Below, in pieces: positions 23,339 to 31,136 of a stretch of DNA of 38,690 nt. The position numbers and the translations under genes were made by a program. Position 1 is the first letter of the stretch. Each line of letters begins with the position of its first letter. Under the pieces are notes generated by a model. It saw only the letters and a program-made list of their open reading frames with translations, did no database searches and had not been told where the DNA came from. This DNA is from Desulfovibrionales bacterium (lineage in GTDB: Bacteria > Desulfobacterota > Desulfovibrionia > Desulfovibrionales > Desulfovibrionaceae). The stretch lies in NCBI GenBank assembly GCA_030156255.1, contig JASGMV010000039.1:1-38690 (forward strand), read 5' to 3'.

Positions 23339-24331
23339 GTGCAACCCCTGGCGATCCATTCTCCAGCCCCCGCAGGCCTGATCTTCCGCAACGGAAAGAT
23401 CGGCAACACCTTGATGGCCTTGCCTGCGCTCGACGTCTTGCGCGAGCGCATCCCGGGCGTTCGCCTGGATATGGTGGTGGACCATCTGGGCCTGGAGCTG
23501 CTGGAGGGCGACGAACGCATTCGGCGTTTGTACGTTTTCGAACGCGAAAGCGACTCTCTGCGGCGGCAGTGGGATCTGGTCCGCGAGTTTCGCCGTCAAC
23601 GCTACGACTTTTCCCTGCACCTGCGCACCGGCGTGCGCAACGAGCTTTTGGCCTTTTCGGCCCGCATTCCGAACCGGGTGGGGACGAAACTCAAAGGATC
23701 GTTTCAGTTTTTGACGCACACGGCCGCCAAGCGCAGCGATCTGCACGTGCACGAGGCCCTGCGCTTGCTGCTCTCCCAGGCTTTGGGCCGGGACGTGCGC
23801 CTCGGTCCGCCCCGGCTGCGGGAGCAGGCTTCTGCCGGCGAGGCGGCGCGGGCGTGGCTGAACGCCCGGGGACTCGCCGAGGGCCGCTATCTGATCTTCC
23901 ATCCCTCCGGCGAAACGACGCACGGCGCCGAGTGGGCCTTGCGGTGGCAGTCCGAGGCCATGCGCCGGCTCGTTGAGGCGACGCGCCTGCCGGTTCTGGT
24001 CCTGGGCGCGGCCGGAGAAAAGGACGCCGTTCTGCCGGCCTTGCCCCAAGAGCCGGCCTGCATTCCTCTCTTCGGGGAAAGGCTTTCTCTGGTTTCCTCC
24101 GTGATCAAACGGGCCGGGCTTTTCGTCGGCAACGACTCGGGCCCCGCCCATCTGGCCGAGGTCTGGGAGCGCCCGAAGATCGTGATGTATCGCGACGATC
24201 CGGACAATTTCGCCAAATGGGCTCCTCTCGACCGCGAAAACTCCCTGGTTCTGTTCGCGTCCCAGGCAGGCCGAAACTGGAACGACGTCGAGGCCTTCGC
24301 AGCGGCCCGGTTGGGGCGGTCCCTCCCATGA
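23339..24331 (+). CDS. Family 9 glycosyltransferase (heptosyltransferase type)
   Basis: Family 9 enzymes move heptose from ADP-heptose to lipid A-core at the inner membrane. The 330-residue product has the N-terminal nucleotide-sugar transferase start LIFRNGKIGNTLMALPALDVL, a central basic/hydrophobic Rossmann domain, and in the C-terminal domain LFVGNDSGPAHLAEVWERPKIVMY, which matches the donor-site region of WaaC/WaaF-like proteins. The start is a GTG at 23339 without a visible ribosome site; no better start exists before the conserved glycine-rich segment. Its TGA overlaps the ATG of the next reading frame (ATGA), so it heads a plus-strand glycan cluster. The acceptor is unknown. Confidence 0.87.
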   Translation: MQPLAIHSPAPAGLIFRNGKIGNTLMALPALDVLRERIPGVRLDMVVDHLGLELLEGDERIRRLYVFERESDSLRRQWDLVREFRRQRYDFSLHLRTGVRNELLAFSARIPNRVGTKLKGSFQFLTHTAAKRSDLHVHEALRLLLSQALGRDVRLGPPRLREQASAGEAARAWLNARGLAEGRYLIFHPSGETTHGAEWALRWQSEAMRRLVEATRLPVLVLGAAGEKDAVLPALPQEPACIPLFGERLSLVSSVIKRAGLFVGNDSGPAHLAEVWERPKIVMYRDDPDNFAKWAPLDRENSLVLFASQAGRNWNDVEAFAAARLGRSLP

Positions 24332-24830
24332 GTTTTCGCGTCGCGCTTTTTGTCCGCACCTACTCGGCGTATGGCGGAGTGGAAAACATCTGCCGGCAAT
24401 TTTTTCATTATTTGAAGGAATGCGGTGTTCCCGTCCGGCTGTATTGCGGCTTCGACAAGAGCGGCGAATCCGATCCGGACGTGGTCCGGCTGCCCGTGCG
24501 GCGGGGAGCCCGGTCGATCAAGGCCTGGACGTTTTGGCGCAGCGCCTCGGCCGCCGTCGAACAACTGCCGGCCGGTTTCGTGTCCATGGCCTTCGCCACG
24601 GTTCCGGGCTGCGACGTGTTCCGTTGCGGCGGCGTGCATCTGGACTACTTGGTCAAGTCCCTTCGGGCCTACGCCTCCACCGGGGACAAGGTCTGGTCCG
24701 CTGCGCGGGAATTCCGGCCCGGAACCAGGCGGACGCGGTTCCGGACATCCGGTGGACCTTCGCCGAATATCTTGACATTCTCCGCGAGGTTTACAAGGAG
24801 AAGGCCTTGGACTCCGGCAAAACACTTTAA
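24328..24830 (+). pseudogene. Truncated, frame-disrupted family 4 glycosyltransferase remnant
   Basis: The ATG at 24328 overlaps the preceding stop. The first 130 or so codons read MSFRVALFVRTYSAYGGVENICRQFF, then DVFRCGGVHLDYLVKSLRAYAS, a good N-terminal domain of an LPS family 4 glycosyltransferase. Near 24715 sense breaks down in this frame, which then runs into the next gene. A different frame (from about 24723) reads NQADAVPDIRWTFAEYLDIL and continues in well-formed codons to a TAA at 24828-24830, like the tail of some protein. About 200 residues that a complete enzyme would need, including the donor site, are missing. I read this as an internal deletion joining two remnants. A simple sequencing frameshift would not restore the missing middle. 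Confidence 0.65.
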
Positions 24831-24847
24831 GCCTGTGAAGAGAATCT

Positions 24848-25951
24848 GTGCGCAAACTTATGAATCGCATTTTTTCAATCTGTTATGCGACGCCTCGTCC
24901 ACGAAGACTCGACCCTCTGTCCGTGACGCGGGTGCTGGCGCTTCGCAACGATCGACTCGGAGACGCCATCCTGTCCACCAGCGTTTTTCTCGCAATCAAG
25001 GAGCTCAATCCGAACATTGAACTGCACGTGCTCGGTTCGCAGATCAACAGCGACTTTTTGTCGCGCCAGCCGTGCATCGACCGCGTCCACCGCCTGTATA
25101 CGAAAAAGGCGCGGGGCGTATGGCGGCGGGCGCGAAATCTCTCGACGCTTGCGAAGTTGCGCTCCATCCCCTTCGATGCGGTGCTGGACCTGGTTCACGA
25201 CAATCGAAAGGATTCGAACCCTTTTCTGGTCAACCTGATTGCGCGCGGGGCGTTGCGATCCGGCTACGCCAAGGGGTGTTCGCCGCACCGGGCGTTCGAC
25301 CAAGTGGTTTCGTCCGAGAACGTCAAGCAACGCCACGCCGTGTTGGAAATGCAGGAGATTCTCGGCAATACCTTCATTCTGCCGAAGGGATTTCAGTACC
25401 CGGACCCTTCCGTGGCCCGGGAGCCCGAAGCCGCGGGCAGGGTGCAGGCGGTGTTGCAGGAGGCCGGCGTCGGGCGGTATGTCGTGGTCAACGTTGCGGC
25501 GGGCGATCCGCGCAGGGAGTATCCCGAAGCCAAGTGGGGGAAGGTGCTGCAGGGCGTGTTGCCCTCCCGTCCCGGTCTGGCCGCGGTGGTCACAGGCCCG
25601 GCGGACCAGGCCGCAAGGCTTGAAAGCGTGTGCGAAGCCGCCGGCCCGGAGCTGCGAGGCCGCTGTCTGGCTTTCCCCACGACGCTCTACGAGTGTTCGG
25701 AGCTGTTGCGGGGCGCTCGCGCCGCGCTGACGCCGGACACTTCGGTGGCGCACCTCGCGGCCGCCCACAAAGTCCCGGTGCTCGGCCTGTACGACGATTT
25801 TCATTATAAGGACAAAGTGTGGCGCCCGTTCGCAACCGCCTGCCGGCTGGTCTACCCTCCGGAGCGGGGCCTGCTGCGGGACATCGACGAGGCGCAACTT
25901 GTCCGGGAATTCGAAGCGCTGGAAAAGATGGCGCATGAACAACAAACATAA
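24848..25951 (+). CDS. Family 9 glycosyltransferase (heptosyltransferase type)
   Basis: A second, distinct family 9 transferase of 367 residues. VTRVLALRNDRLGDAILSTSVFLAIKEL near the N-terminus is the hallmark phosphate/acceptor-side loop. VVVNVAAGDPRREYPEAKWGKVLQ and ALTPDTSVAHLAAAHKVPVLGLY form the C-terminal donor site. It probably adds heptose or a related sugar to the LPS core. The start may be GTG 24848 or ATG 24860; neither has a strong ribosome site (GAAGAG precedes the GTG). It follows the broken transferase and overlaps the start of the next gene by 17 bases, so the two are co-translated. Confidence 0.87.
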   Translation: MRKLMNRIFSICYATPRPRRLDPLSVTRVLALRNDRLGDAILSTSVFLAIKELNPNIELHVLGSQINSDFLSRQPCIDRVHRLYTKKARGVWRRARNLSTLAKLRSIPFDAVLDLVHDNRKDSNPFLVNLIARGALRSGYAKGCSPHRAFDQVVSSENVKQRHAVLEMQEILGNTFILPKGFQYPDPSVAREPEAAGRVQAVLQEAGVGRYVVVNVAAGDPRREYPEAKWGKVLQGVLPSRPGLAAVVTGPADQAARLESVCEAAGPELRGRCLAFPTTLYECSELLRGARAALTPDTSVAHLAAAHKVPVLGLYDDFHYKDKVWRPFATACRLVYPPERGLLRDIDEAQLVREFEALEKMAHEQQT

Positions 25952-28073
25952 GACGCACATGTCCCTCACATCGTTTTTCGGACCAAGCATCCCCGTCCTT
26001 TGCTACCACGCCACCCATGAGGCGGATTACTACTCCGCGCAGCGTTTGGGCGAGCACCTGGACGCCGTTGAACGGCTCGGGTTCAAGACCATTTCCGCCC
26101 AGGCGCTGTTCGATACCGTGTCGGGGCGCCGCGAACCCTCGGGCCGGGAGATCGTGATCACCTTTGACGACGGCCATTTGAGCAACTGGCTGTACGCGGT
26201 TCCGCTGCTGGAGCGGCGATCCATGAACGGCGTGTTTTTCCTGGTCTCGGATTTGATCGGCCAGGGCCCGGTCCGCGGGATCGAAGCCGCAACGGAGCTC
26301 AAGCCGCAGCGGGAAGGGTTCATGGATTTTCTGGAGCGGGGGGATAATTCCCAATTCCTCAATGAGGCCGAGGCGCGCGCCATGCTCGAGCGCGGCCATG
26401 AGGTCTACGCGCATTCCGCGAGGCACGCCGGCTGTTTTCGGGATATGCGCTACCGGCACAACTGGGGGTTTCACAGCCACTGGAGCCTGGCCGGAATCTA
26501 CGGGCGTCCCCGAGACGAGGCGCTGCCGGAATTCGAGACGGGCAGCGCCTATGTTTACGACGGCTATTGGCCGCTCTTCGAAGCGGACCGCATGCGCATC
26601 GTCAAACGCTCGACCGAAGAACGGGCCCGGTTTTGCCGGGACGACTTCAACCGCTGCATGGCGCGCATCCGCGACATCAACGGGCTTGAGCGCCAGTTGT
26701 TCTGTTGGCCCTGGGGCCATTACGACGAGGTGTCCGAGGCCGAGCTGCGGGGCGCGGGATTCGCCGGGGCCTTCACCCTGGAGCGAGGCTTCAACGGCCC
26801 GGGCGTCGATCCGTTCCGCCTGAACCGCATCGGGGTTGCGCCCGGCCAGCCGGCTTCCTGGTTGGTTTCCCGGCTCAAGATTTACCTCTCCGGCTGGAAA
26901 TCCCGCGTCATTTTCAAGCGCTATCGCAAGAAGCCTGAAATCAAAACGATTTTATACACCACCAATGCGAACCGCCTGACCGGGGGCTCTCGGCAGATGG
27001 TCAACAACGCTTTGGGTATGGCGGAGGCGGGGTTGCGGGTTGTGGTGTGCGCGCCGTCGGACTCGGGCTTGAAAACCGCGCTGGAGGATTCCGGCGTCGA
27101 GTACGTGGGCTGGGACGGCTTTAAAAACGCCCTGGCTACGGCCCGTTTCTTTCGAAAGCTTATAAGGAAACAGCGTGTGGATGTGGCGCACACCTTCCAC
27201 AGCCGCGCCCAGCGGGCGGCGTTGTACGCCAGGCTGTGGAGCTTCCTGTCCGGTCCGCGTTTCAAATTGTTCATCAACAGAGGCGTGGTCTACAAACCCA
27301 ATCCTCTCTATTTTCTTTTTGTCCGGATCGCCGACGGCGCCATCGTCAACTCCTTCGCCTGCCGGGAGGTGCTGGCCCGCTGGCTCGCGCCCAGGCGCCG
27401 CGTGAACGTGGTGTACAACTCCTACGTCGGAGAGATACGCGAGGCGCTGCCGGCGGATGTGGAGGAGGCCGAACGCCCCACGGCTCTCTATGTCGGCAAC
27501 ATGGCCGCGGTGAAGGGGTTCGATGTGTTTTTGCGGGCGGTGCAGCGTTATTTTGAGGCCCATCCTGCGAGTACGGCGCGCTTCAGGGCTTTGGGCATCG
27601 AGCTGCTGCGTCAGTTCGAATCGGATGTCCCGCCGGACGTTTTGCAGCGCGTGGAGTCTCCGGGGCACGTGGAGCACGGCGACGTCGTGCAGAGCCTGCG
27701 GGACGCGGACCTCTACGTGCTGACCTCCAGGCAGGAGAGCATGCCCAACACCATGCTCGAAGCGTTCGCCATGGGGCTGCCCGCCGTGTCCACCCGGGCC
27801 GGAGGCGCTGCGGAGCTGATCCGGGACGGCGTCAACGGATTTCTTTGCGACGTCGAGGACGCGGACTGCGTGGCCGAACACATGGGGAGGCTCCTGGCGG
27901 ACGGTGAGACGCGTCGTCGGATGGGCCGGGTGAATCTCGAATTGGCGCGCACGCAGTTTTCCAACGCGCACAAGACGATCAATTTGCTGCGCGTGTACAG
28001 CGGGGAGCGCGTGGCCGACGCTCTGGATATGGAGGCCGCGGCCGGCCAGGCGCAACGCCGGGGCGAGAGCTGA
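25935..28073 (+). CDS. Polysaccharide deacetylase - family 4 glycosyltransferase fusion
   Basis: A 712-residue two-domain protein. Residues about 15-325 form a NodB-type carbohydrate esterase (CE4): VLCYHATHEADYY, TFDDGHLSNW with the catalytic/metal Asp pair (78-79), AHSARH (159-164) carrying the two metal histidines, and a CWPWGHYDE segment where family members have their RPPxG-like loop. From about 336 (TILYTTNANRLTGGSRQMVNNAL) a GT-B family 4 transferase follows, with ALYVGNMAAVKGFDVFLRA and SRQESMPNTMLEAFAMGLPAVSTRAGGAAELI containing the Ex7E donor motif. No signal peptide is seen, so both activities should be cytosolic. I start at ATG 25935 (GGAAAAG upstream), which overlaps the preceding gene. 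It may deacetylate an N-acetylated sugar before or after adding another during LPS assembly. Substrates are unknown. Confidence 0.85.
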   Translation: MNNKHKTHMSLTSFFGPSIPVLCYHATHEADYYSAQRLGEHLDAVERLGFKTISAQALFDTVSGRREPSGREIVITFDDGHLSNWLYAVPLLERRSMNGVFFLVSDLIGQGPVRGIEAATELKPQREGFMDFLERGDNSQFLNEAEARAMLERGHEVYAHSARHAGCFRDMRYRHNWGFHSHWSLAGIYGRPRDEALPEFETGSAYVYDGYWPLFEADRMRIVKRSTEERARFCRDDFNRCMARIRDINGLERQLFCWPWGHYDEVSEAELRGAGFAGAFTLERGFNGPGVDPFRLNRIGVAPGQPASWLVSRLKIYLSGWKSRVIFKRYRKKPEIKTILYTTNANRLTGGSRQMVNNALGMAEAGLRVVVCAPSDSGLKTALEDSGVEYVGWDGFKNALATARFFRKLIRKQRVDVAHTFHSRAQRAALYARLWSFLSGPRFKLFINRGVVYKPNPLYFLFVRIADGAIVNSFACREVLARWLAPRRRVNVVYNSYVGEIREALPADVEEAERPTALYVGNMAAVKGFDVFLRAVQRYFEAHPASTARFRALGIELLRQFESDVPPDVLQRVESPGHVEHGDVVQSLRDADLYVLTSRQESMPNTMLEAFAMGLPAVSTRAGGAAELIRDGVNGFLCDVEDADCVAEHMGRLLADGETRRRMGRVNLELARTQFSNAHKTINLLRVYSGERVADALDMEAAAGQAQRRGES

Positions 28074-28120
28074 ATCGACCGGCGCTGCGCTGTTCAATCT
28101 TTCATGCGATGAATCCAGGC

Positions 28121-28137
28121 TCGCGCTTCGGGCGCGA
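28121..28137. terminator. Short GC hairpin between convergent genes
   Basis: TCGCGC (28121-28126) and GCGCGA (28132-28137) are exact complements around TTCGG, in the 85-base gap between the convergent fusion gene and the chemoreceptor. There is no T-run, so terminator function is only a possibility. Confidence 0.3.
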
Positions 28138-28158
28138 ACACGTCCTGGCGTTCGAGTC

Positions 28159-30186
28159 TCAAAATCGTTCGAAATCGGAATCGGCGTCGTCGTCGCTCAT
28201 GTCCAGTCCGATCCCTCCCGCCTGCGGGAGCGCCCTTTGGCTTTGCCGGGATTGCGCCGGTCTTTGGGCCGACGACCGCGTTTTCCGGCCGCCGGACGTC
28301 GAGTCCTTAAGCTGGAAGAAGCTCATGGCGGCTTGAAGCTCCTGCGCCTGAGACGACAGTTCTTCCGAGGTGGACGCCATTTCTTCGGCCGCCGACGCAT
28401 TTTGCTGCACCACGTGGTCGAGCTGCTGCAAGGCCTTGTTGATTTGTTCGGTCCCGGAGTTCTGTTCGGCCGAAGCTGCGGCGATTTCCTGGACGAGTTC
28501 GGCCGTGCGCTGGATGTCCGGGACGATTTTCTGGAGCATGCCGCCGGCCCGTTCCGCCACCTCTACGCTGGAAGCCGACAACTCGCTGATCTCGCCGGCG
28601 GCGGCGCCGCTGCGTTCGGCGAGTTTGCGGACTTCGGCCGCCACGACGGCGAAGCCTTTGCCGTGCTCCCCGGCCCGAGCCGCTTCAATGGCCGCGTTGA
28701 GGGCGAGCAGGTTGGTTTGCCGGGCGATCTCTTCGATAATGGAGATTTTTTCGGCGATCTGCTTCATGGCCGAAACGGTTTGGATGACGGCTTGTCCTCC
28801 TTCTTTGGCGTCCTCAGCCGCCTTGGAGGCGATTTGCTCCGTTTCGCGGGCGTTATCGGCGTTCTGTCGAATGTTGGAGGCCATTTCCTCCATGGAGGAC
28901 GAAACTTCCTCCAGAGAGGCCGCCTGCTCCGTGGCGCCTTGGGAAAGGGATTCGGCGGAGGCCGAAAGTTCTTCGGAGCCGGAAGCGACGTTTTCCGTGG
29001 CGGACTGCACCTCCCCCACCACGGTTGAAATTCGGGATATCATTTCCCGTAGCGCGTCGGCGAGCATCCCGATTTCGTCCTTTTGGTGGACGTCCACGGT
29101 TTTCGTCAGGTCTCCTTCGGACATTTGCTGAGCCAGCAGAACGCCTTTGAGCACCGGCTTGGTGATGCTGACGGCGAGGGCGTAGCCGAGCAGTATGGCC
29201 AACGCGGCCCCTATGGCCATGCCGGCGACAGTAGCGATTTTGGCGGAAGAGGCTGCGCTGTTCGCCGCTGCTGCGGCTTCATTCGCCATGCCCTCGTTGA
29301 GATGGACGACCTGCTCCAGCAAATCGAGAGCGAGGCGTTGTTGCTTGAGCGCCACCACGAGGGCTATGTGGTTCATTTCCTCGTAAAGCTCTTCGGCGTT
29401 GCCGGCCAGTTCCCGCAGCTGGCGTAGATATCCGAAGACTTTTTCGGTGACCGGCAGCAGGTCCTGCTGGTAGATGCGCTGGGCCCCTGCCTTGTCGCCT
29501 GCGGCCAGGCGCTCTTTGATTTCTTTGATGAAGCCGTGGAAGGCTGCGTGGGGCTTGCGGACTTCCGATATAATTTGGGCGACCTCGGGATTGTTGATCT
29601 GGACAGTTCCCAGCCACTTCCCGAAATTGCAGGCCGTGGGGTCCGCGCCGCCGGGGAAATCGACGTCGGCCTGGATGTAGTTGCAGGTTTGGGCTTCGGC
29701 TTTGTAGTGGTCGCCGCGGAAAATTTCCAGGTTCTTCCTCAACTCGGTGGGGTTGGTGATACCGGTTTTATCCAGGGTTCGAGCCTTTTCCAGAAACGCG
29801 TCATTTTCCTTTTCCCATGCATTCCAGGCGGGGACGAATGCTTCCCACAATTTGTTTTCTTCGGGAGTCCGTGGCAGCGCCTCGAACCCTCTCCACGCCG
29901 TGAGATAATCCTTCCGGACTTTGGCGATGTTTTCATACTGGCGATCCCTGGACTCCCGGTCCAACGTTGGAATCAGAAGCGTGCGCTGGGCGACCCTGAT
30001 GGCTTGGGCGTTTTTTTCGATCGTCAGCAGGTTTTTGACGCCAGGTAGCCGCTCCGCGCTGATTTCGTTGAGGTTGTTCGAGAGCGTGTTGACGCCGAAC
30101 CAGCCAACGAAGCCGACCGCCACGGTGATGGCCGCCACCACTAAAAAGCCCCCGACGAGCTTGATTTTCAGTTTGAGATTTTTCAT
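28159..30186 (-). CDS. Methyl-accepting chemotaxis protein with a periplasmic CZB-like zinc site
   Basis: A 675-residue chemoreceptor. Transmembrane segments lie at about 11-33 and 316-341, framing a large helical periplasmic domain. HAMP follows, then the signalling coiled coil with the conserved tip [19 protein letters not shown] and [18 protein letters not shown]. In the periplasmic domain, His160, Cys186 (in ACNFGKWL), His213 and His217 (HAAFH) reproduce the 3His/1Cys pattern and spacing of the CZB zinc-binding domain, which usually lies in the cytoplasm. AGGAGG lies 7 bases before the ATG. No CheR-docking pentapeptide is at the C-terminus. The receptor may sense zinc or hypochlorite-type oxidants; that is inference from other CZB proteins. 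cheD is divergent. Confidence 0.93.
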   Translation of the reverse strand: MKNLKLKIKLVGGFLVVAAITVAVGFVGWFGVNTLSNNLNEISAERLPGVKNLLTIEKNAQAIRVAQRTLLIPTLDRESRDRQYENIAKVRKDYLTAWRGFEALPRTPEENKLWEAFVPAWNAWEKENDAFLEKARTLDKTGITNPTELRKNLEIFRGDHYKAEAQTCNYIQADVDFPGGADPTACNFGKWLGTVQINNPEVAQIISEVRKPHAAFHGFIKEIKERLAAGDKAGAQRIYQQDLLPVTEKVFGYLRQLRELAGNAEELYEEMNHIALVVALKQQRLALDLLEQVVHLNEGMANEAAAAANSAASSAKIATVAGMAIGAALAILLGYALAVSITKPVLKGVLLAQQMSEGDLTKTVDVHQKDEIGMLADALREMISRISTVVGEVQSATENVASGSEELSASAESLSQGATEQAASLEEVSSSMEEMASNIRQNADNARETEQIASKAAEDAKEGGQAVIQTVSAMKQIAEKISIIEEIARQTNLLALNAAIEAARAGEHGKGFAVVAAEVRKLAERSGAAAGEISELSASSVEVAERAGGMLQKIVPDIQRTAELVQEIAAASAEQNSGTEQINKALQQLDHVVQQNASAAEEMASTSEELSSQAQELQAAMSFFQLKDSTSGGRKTRSSAQRPAQSRQSQRALPQAGGIGLDMSDDDADSDFERF

Positions 30187-30209
30187 TAGGAGTCCTCCTG
30201 ACGTTTGCC

Positions 30210-30231
30210 TTCCGGATCAAGAGGTCCGGAA
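30210..30231. promoter_or_regulatory. Inverted repeat between the chemoreceptor gene and cheD
   Basis: TTCCGGA (30210-30216) and TCCGGAA (30225-30231) are exact complements around 8 bases, 24 bases upstream of the chemoreceptor start. A dimeric regulator site or a leader hairpin is possible. No known consensus is matched, and no T-run follows. Confidence 0.3.
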
Positions 30232-30388
30232 CGACCCTCCGCGATGCAACATAGCACAGGCTTTCGCATGGTGAAAGGTGTAGGCCCTATGAAATTAGAT
30301 TGGAGTGTCGCCGTGTTGAAGTTATCATTGCGCCATCGCACGGCGCGCGGCAGGATGCCGTTTTATAGTCGTCGGCCGGGAAGAGAAT

Positions 30389-30967
30389 ATGAAGAATAAA
30401 GTGTCGTGTACTGCAAATAAATATGCCATAGGACCAGAGTTTACAGGACCTGATGAGCTGATGCGGTTGGGAGAAAGGATTGAACATCTCAAAATTGGCG
30501 AATGCATTTTTACACGAAAAAATGTTCTTGTCAGCACAGTGCTTGGCAGTTGCGTTTCTCTAACGTTCTATCATAGAGAAACAGGAGCCTCCGGAATGTT
30601 TCACTCCATGCTGCCAGACAGTTCCTTGGCAAAGAACATTAGGCAGGAGTGTAATTATGTAAATCTTGCTGTAACGAATATTCTCGAACGGTTTAAACGT
30701 TTGGGAATTCCTCCAACGGATTTGGAGGTTAAACTTTTTGGAGGAGGGAATACGCTACAGGCGAAAGAAAAATATGCGGTCCAGGAAGATTTGGATATTG
30801 GCAGGAAAAACGTGGAGGCTGCGAGGTTGGCCATTGCATCAAGGTCCATGCGTATCATCAATGAAGACGTGCAGGGCGGCAAGGGAAGAAAAGTCGTTTT
30901 CTATACAAGAACCGGCGAGGTTTGGGTGCGTTACATCTCCTCTGCGCAGAGTGGCGAGGATGCGTGA
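30389..30967 (+). CDS. cheD: Chemoreceptor glutamine deamidase CheD
   Basis: CheD deamidates glutamines in chemoreceptors to glutamates, creating methylation sites, and in many bacteria partners CheC. The 192-residue product has the catalytic cysteine in VLGSCVSLTFYH (Cys55) and the histidine in GMFHSMLP (His72), 17 residues apart as in characterised CheD, followed by KLFGGGN and INEDVQGGKGRKVVFYTRTGEV. About 25 residues precede the usual core. The gene and its flanks are clearly richer in A and T than everything around, suggesting recent acquisition. AAGAG stands before the ATG at 30389. It is divergent from the chemoreceptor gene, its likely substrate. Confidence 0.92.
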   Translation: MKNKVSCTANKYAIGPEFTGPDELMRLGERIEHLKIGECIFTRKNVLVSTVLGSCVSLTFYHRETGASGMFHSMLPDSSLAKNIRQECNYVNLAVTNILERFKRLGIPPTDLEVKLFGGGNTLQAKEKYAVQEDLDIGRKNVEAARLAIASRSMRIINEDVQGGKGRKVVFYTRTGEVWVRYISSAQSGEDA

Positions 30968-31136
30968 AGGCTTTGGAGCCCAACCTGAAAGATGGTGGTG
31001 AAGTTTCGGCATTAATTATTGATTTTCCGTGACAGATGCCGTAAGAATCATATAACAATCCATTGAGGCTAGGAAATCTGGGCGCAGGAAGGACTGTGCT
31101 TTCGCCTTTTGCAACCCTGTGGACCGTGGCGGCGTT

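Noticed and set aside
28159-30186. c-type haem site in the chemoreceptor's periplasmic domain, as in Desulfovibrio DcrA
   Set aside because: There is no CxxCH motif; the cysteines are isolated and fit a zinc-site pattern instead.
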